Positions 63,491 through 64,000 of a DNA stretch of 64,000 nt are shown here, piece after piece. The notes below the pieces were generated by a model that saw only the letters and a program-made list of their open reading frames with translations, was not told where the DNA came from and ran no database searches. The stretch is taken from assembly GCA_028571685.1 (NCBI GenBank), contig CM053154.1:15470001-15534000 (forward strand), written 5' to 3'. Both the position numbers and the translations under genes were made by a program. Origin of the DNA: Heterohyrax brucei. Lineage: Eukaryota > Chordata > Mammalia > Hyracoidea > Procaviidae. Within the stretch, counting starts at the first letter, position 1, and every line of letters begins with the position of its first letter.

Positions 63491-64000
63491 AAAATGAAAA
63501 AGAAGTTGACTTTATCTTTTTTTAAAGACAAAGAAGATTATGAGCCAGAACAGAAAGTCCAAAGGTCCAGCAGGCCCCAAGGCAGCAGAGCAGGCAGCCC
63601 AGTGATCCCCTGGGTGCCAACAGAGGTTCTTGCCACCCTTCCTTTTGGCTGTTCTTTATGGAGGCCATGTCCTCAAGAAGATGACAAGATGGGCTCGTCC
63701 TCTTCATGGCCCAGGGCCCTTGGCTTAGGGTCTGGACATGTGTTTCCCAGAAGCCACCAGCAGCCTTCCCTCATGTGCCATAGGCCAGGGCTGTGGACAC
63801 AAATCCATTCTCATGGCAGGGAAGGGGCAGGGCTTACTATGACTGGCTTAGACTAATCGGGATCTCCTTTGGGTTTGGGGAAGGGCCACCCTCCCCAGCC
63901 CTGTAAAATTGGGGTTCAGGGAGAGATGGATTTTGGATGAGCAATTAGCAGTGTCCACCAAGGCCAGAAAGTAGCTAAACTGGGATTTGAAGCAGTTCCC
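63491..64000. other. intronic non-coding stretch at window end
   Basis: A 120-codon frame at 63494-63856 shows no domain. The last 50 bases may start another MIR or similar repeat. No exon seen. Confidence 0.45.

Larger units (their letters stand above)
33103..64000 (+). other. HSPA12A: HSPA12A intron 1 (5' 30.9 kb; acceptor not in window)
   Basis: The donor at 33103 has no convincing partner here. I looked for a frame continuing E-T-A-P-T-S-A-Y-S-S, the expected start of exon 2, and did not find it. The interval holds only mobile elements and unannotated sequence. A perfect E-box palindrome CACGTG lies at 33260-33265 near the start of the intron, inside the CpG island. Confidence 0.75.

Noticed and set aside
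33103-64000. HSPA12A exon 2 within the window
   Set aside because: I looked for the expected ETAPTSAYSS...GDTGITPLSP reading after an AG acceptor and found none, so it presumably lies further downstream.
1-64000. CRISPR array, operon, phage or insertion-sequence structure
   Set aside because: Repeats are dispersed SINE/LINE copies of mammalian type; no regularly spaced repeat array or bacterial gene is present.

Overview
This is mammalian nuclear DNA, almost certainly from an afrotherian and most likely a paenungulate such as an elephant. I count about forty copies or pieces of the Afrotheria-specific tRNA-derived SINE (AfroSINE) whose 3' half ends in the RTE-type tail. They sit with pieces of the RTE (BovB-like) LINE that shares that tail, afrotherian L1 3' ends, MaLR-type LTR fossils and ancient mammalian MIR and L2 repeats. 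There is nothing bacterial, viral-genomic or organellar here, and no operon or CRISPR structure.

The one gene I can support is the first coding exon of HSPA12A, an atypical HSP70-family protein, on the + strand. A CpG island (about 32230-34100) with GC boxes and two NotI sites carries the promoter. The start codon at 33060 opens MADKEAGGSDAGPR, and a consensus splice donor follows at 33102/33103 in phase 1. The rest of the window to 64000 is intron 1, and I did not find exon 2 in it.

Layout: (1) 1-32200 lies upstream of the exon and is intergenic or the intron of a longer transcript. It holds scattered AfroSINEs, two MaLR-like LTRs each with a SINE inside, an RTE 5'-UTR composite (4725-5217), four antisense L1 3' ends, a foldback mariner (26975-27519) and a tRNA-Gly-headed SINE (29624-29946). 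(2) 32230-34100 is the CpG island and exon 1. (3) 34100-64000 is the intron. It holds an RTE reverse-transcriptase fragment with YADD, several element-in-element nests, two more elephant-type LTRs, a MaLR LTR with internal sequence, and old L1M segments.

The most informative structure is the nesting. A SINE is split by an old L1 that is itself split by a younger L1 (49765-51262). Two other SINEs are split by single L1s, one with a perfect 17-bp target-site duplication. One RTE tail copy (59655-59936) has the inverted 5' segment expected of twin priming. Eleven of twelve L1 pieces are antisense to HSPA12A, including all four upstream of the exon, while SINEs are balanced between strands. This suggests that the upstream 32 kb may also be transcribed, as the intron of a longer HSPA12A isoform. 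All identifications rest on recognition by eye, and boundaries of old repeats are accurate to roughly 10-50 bases.
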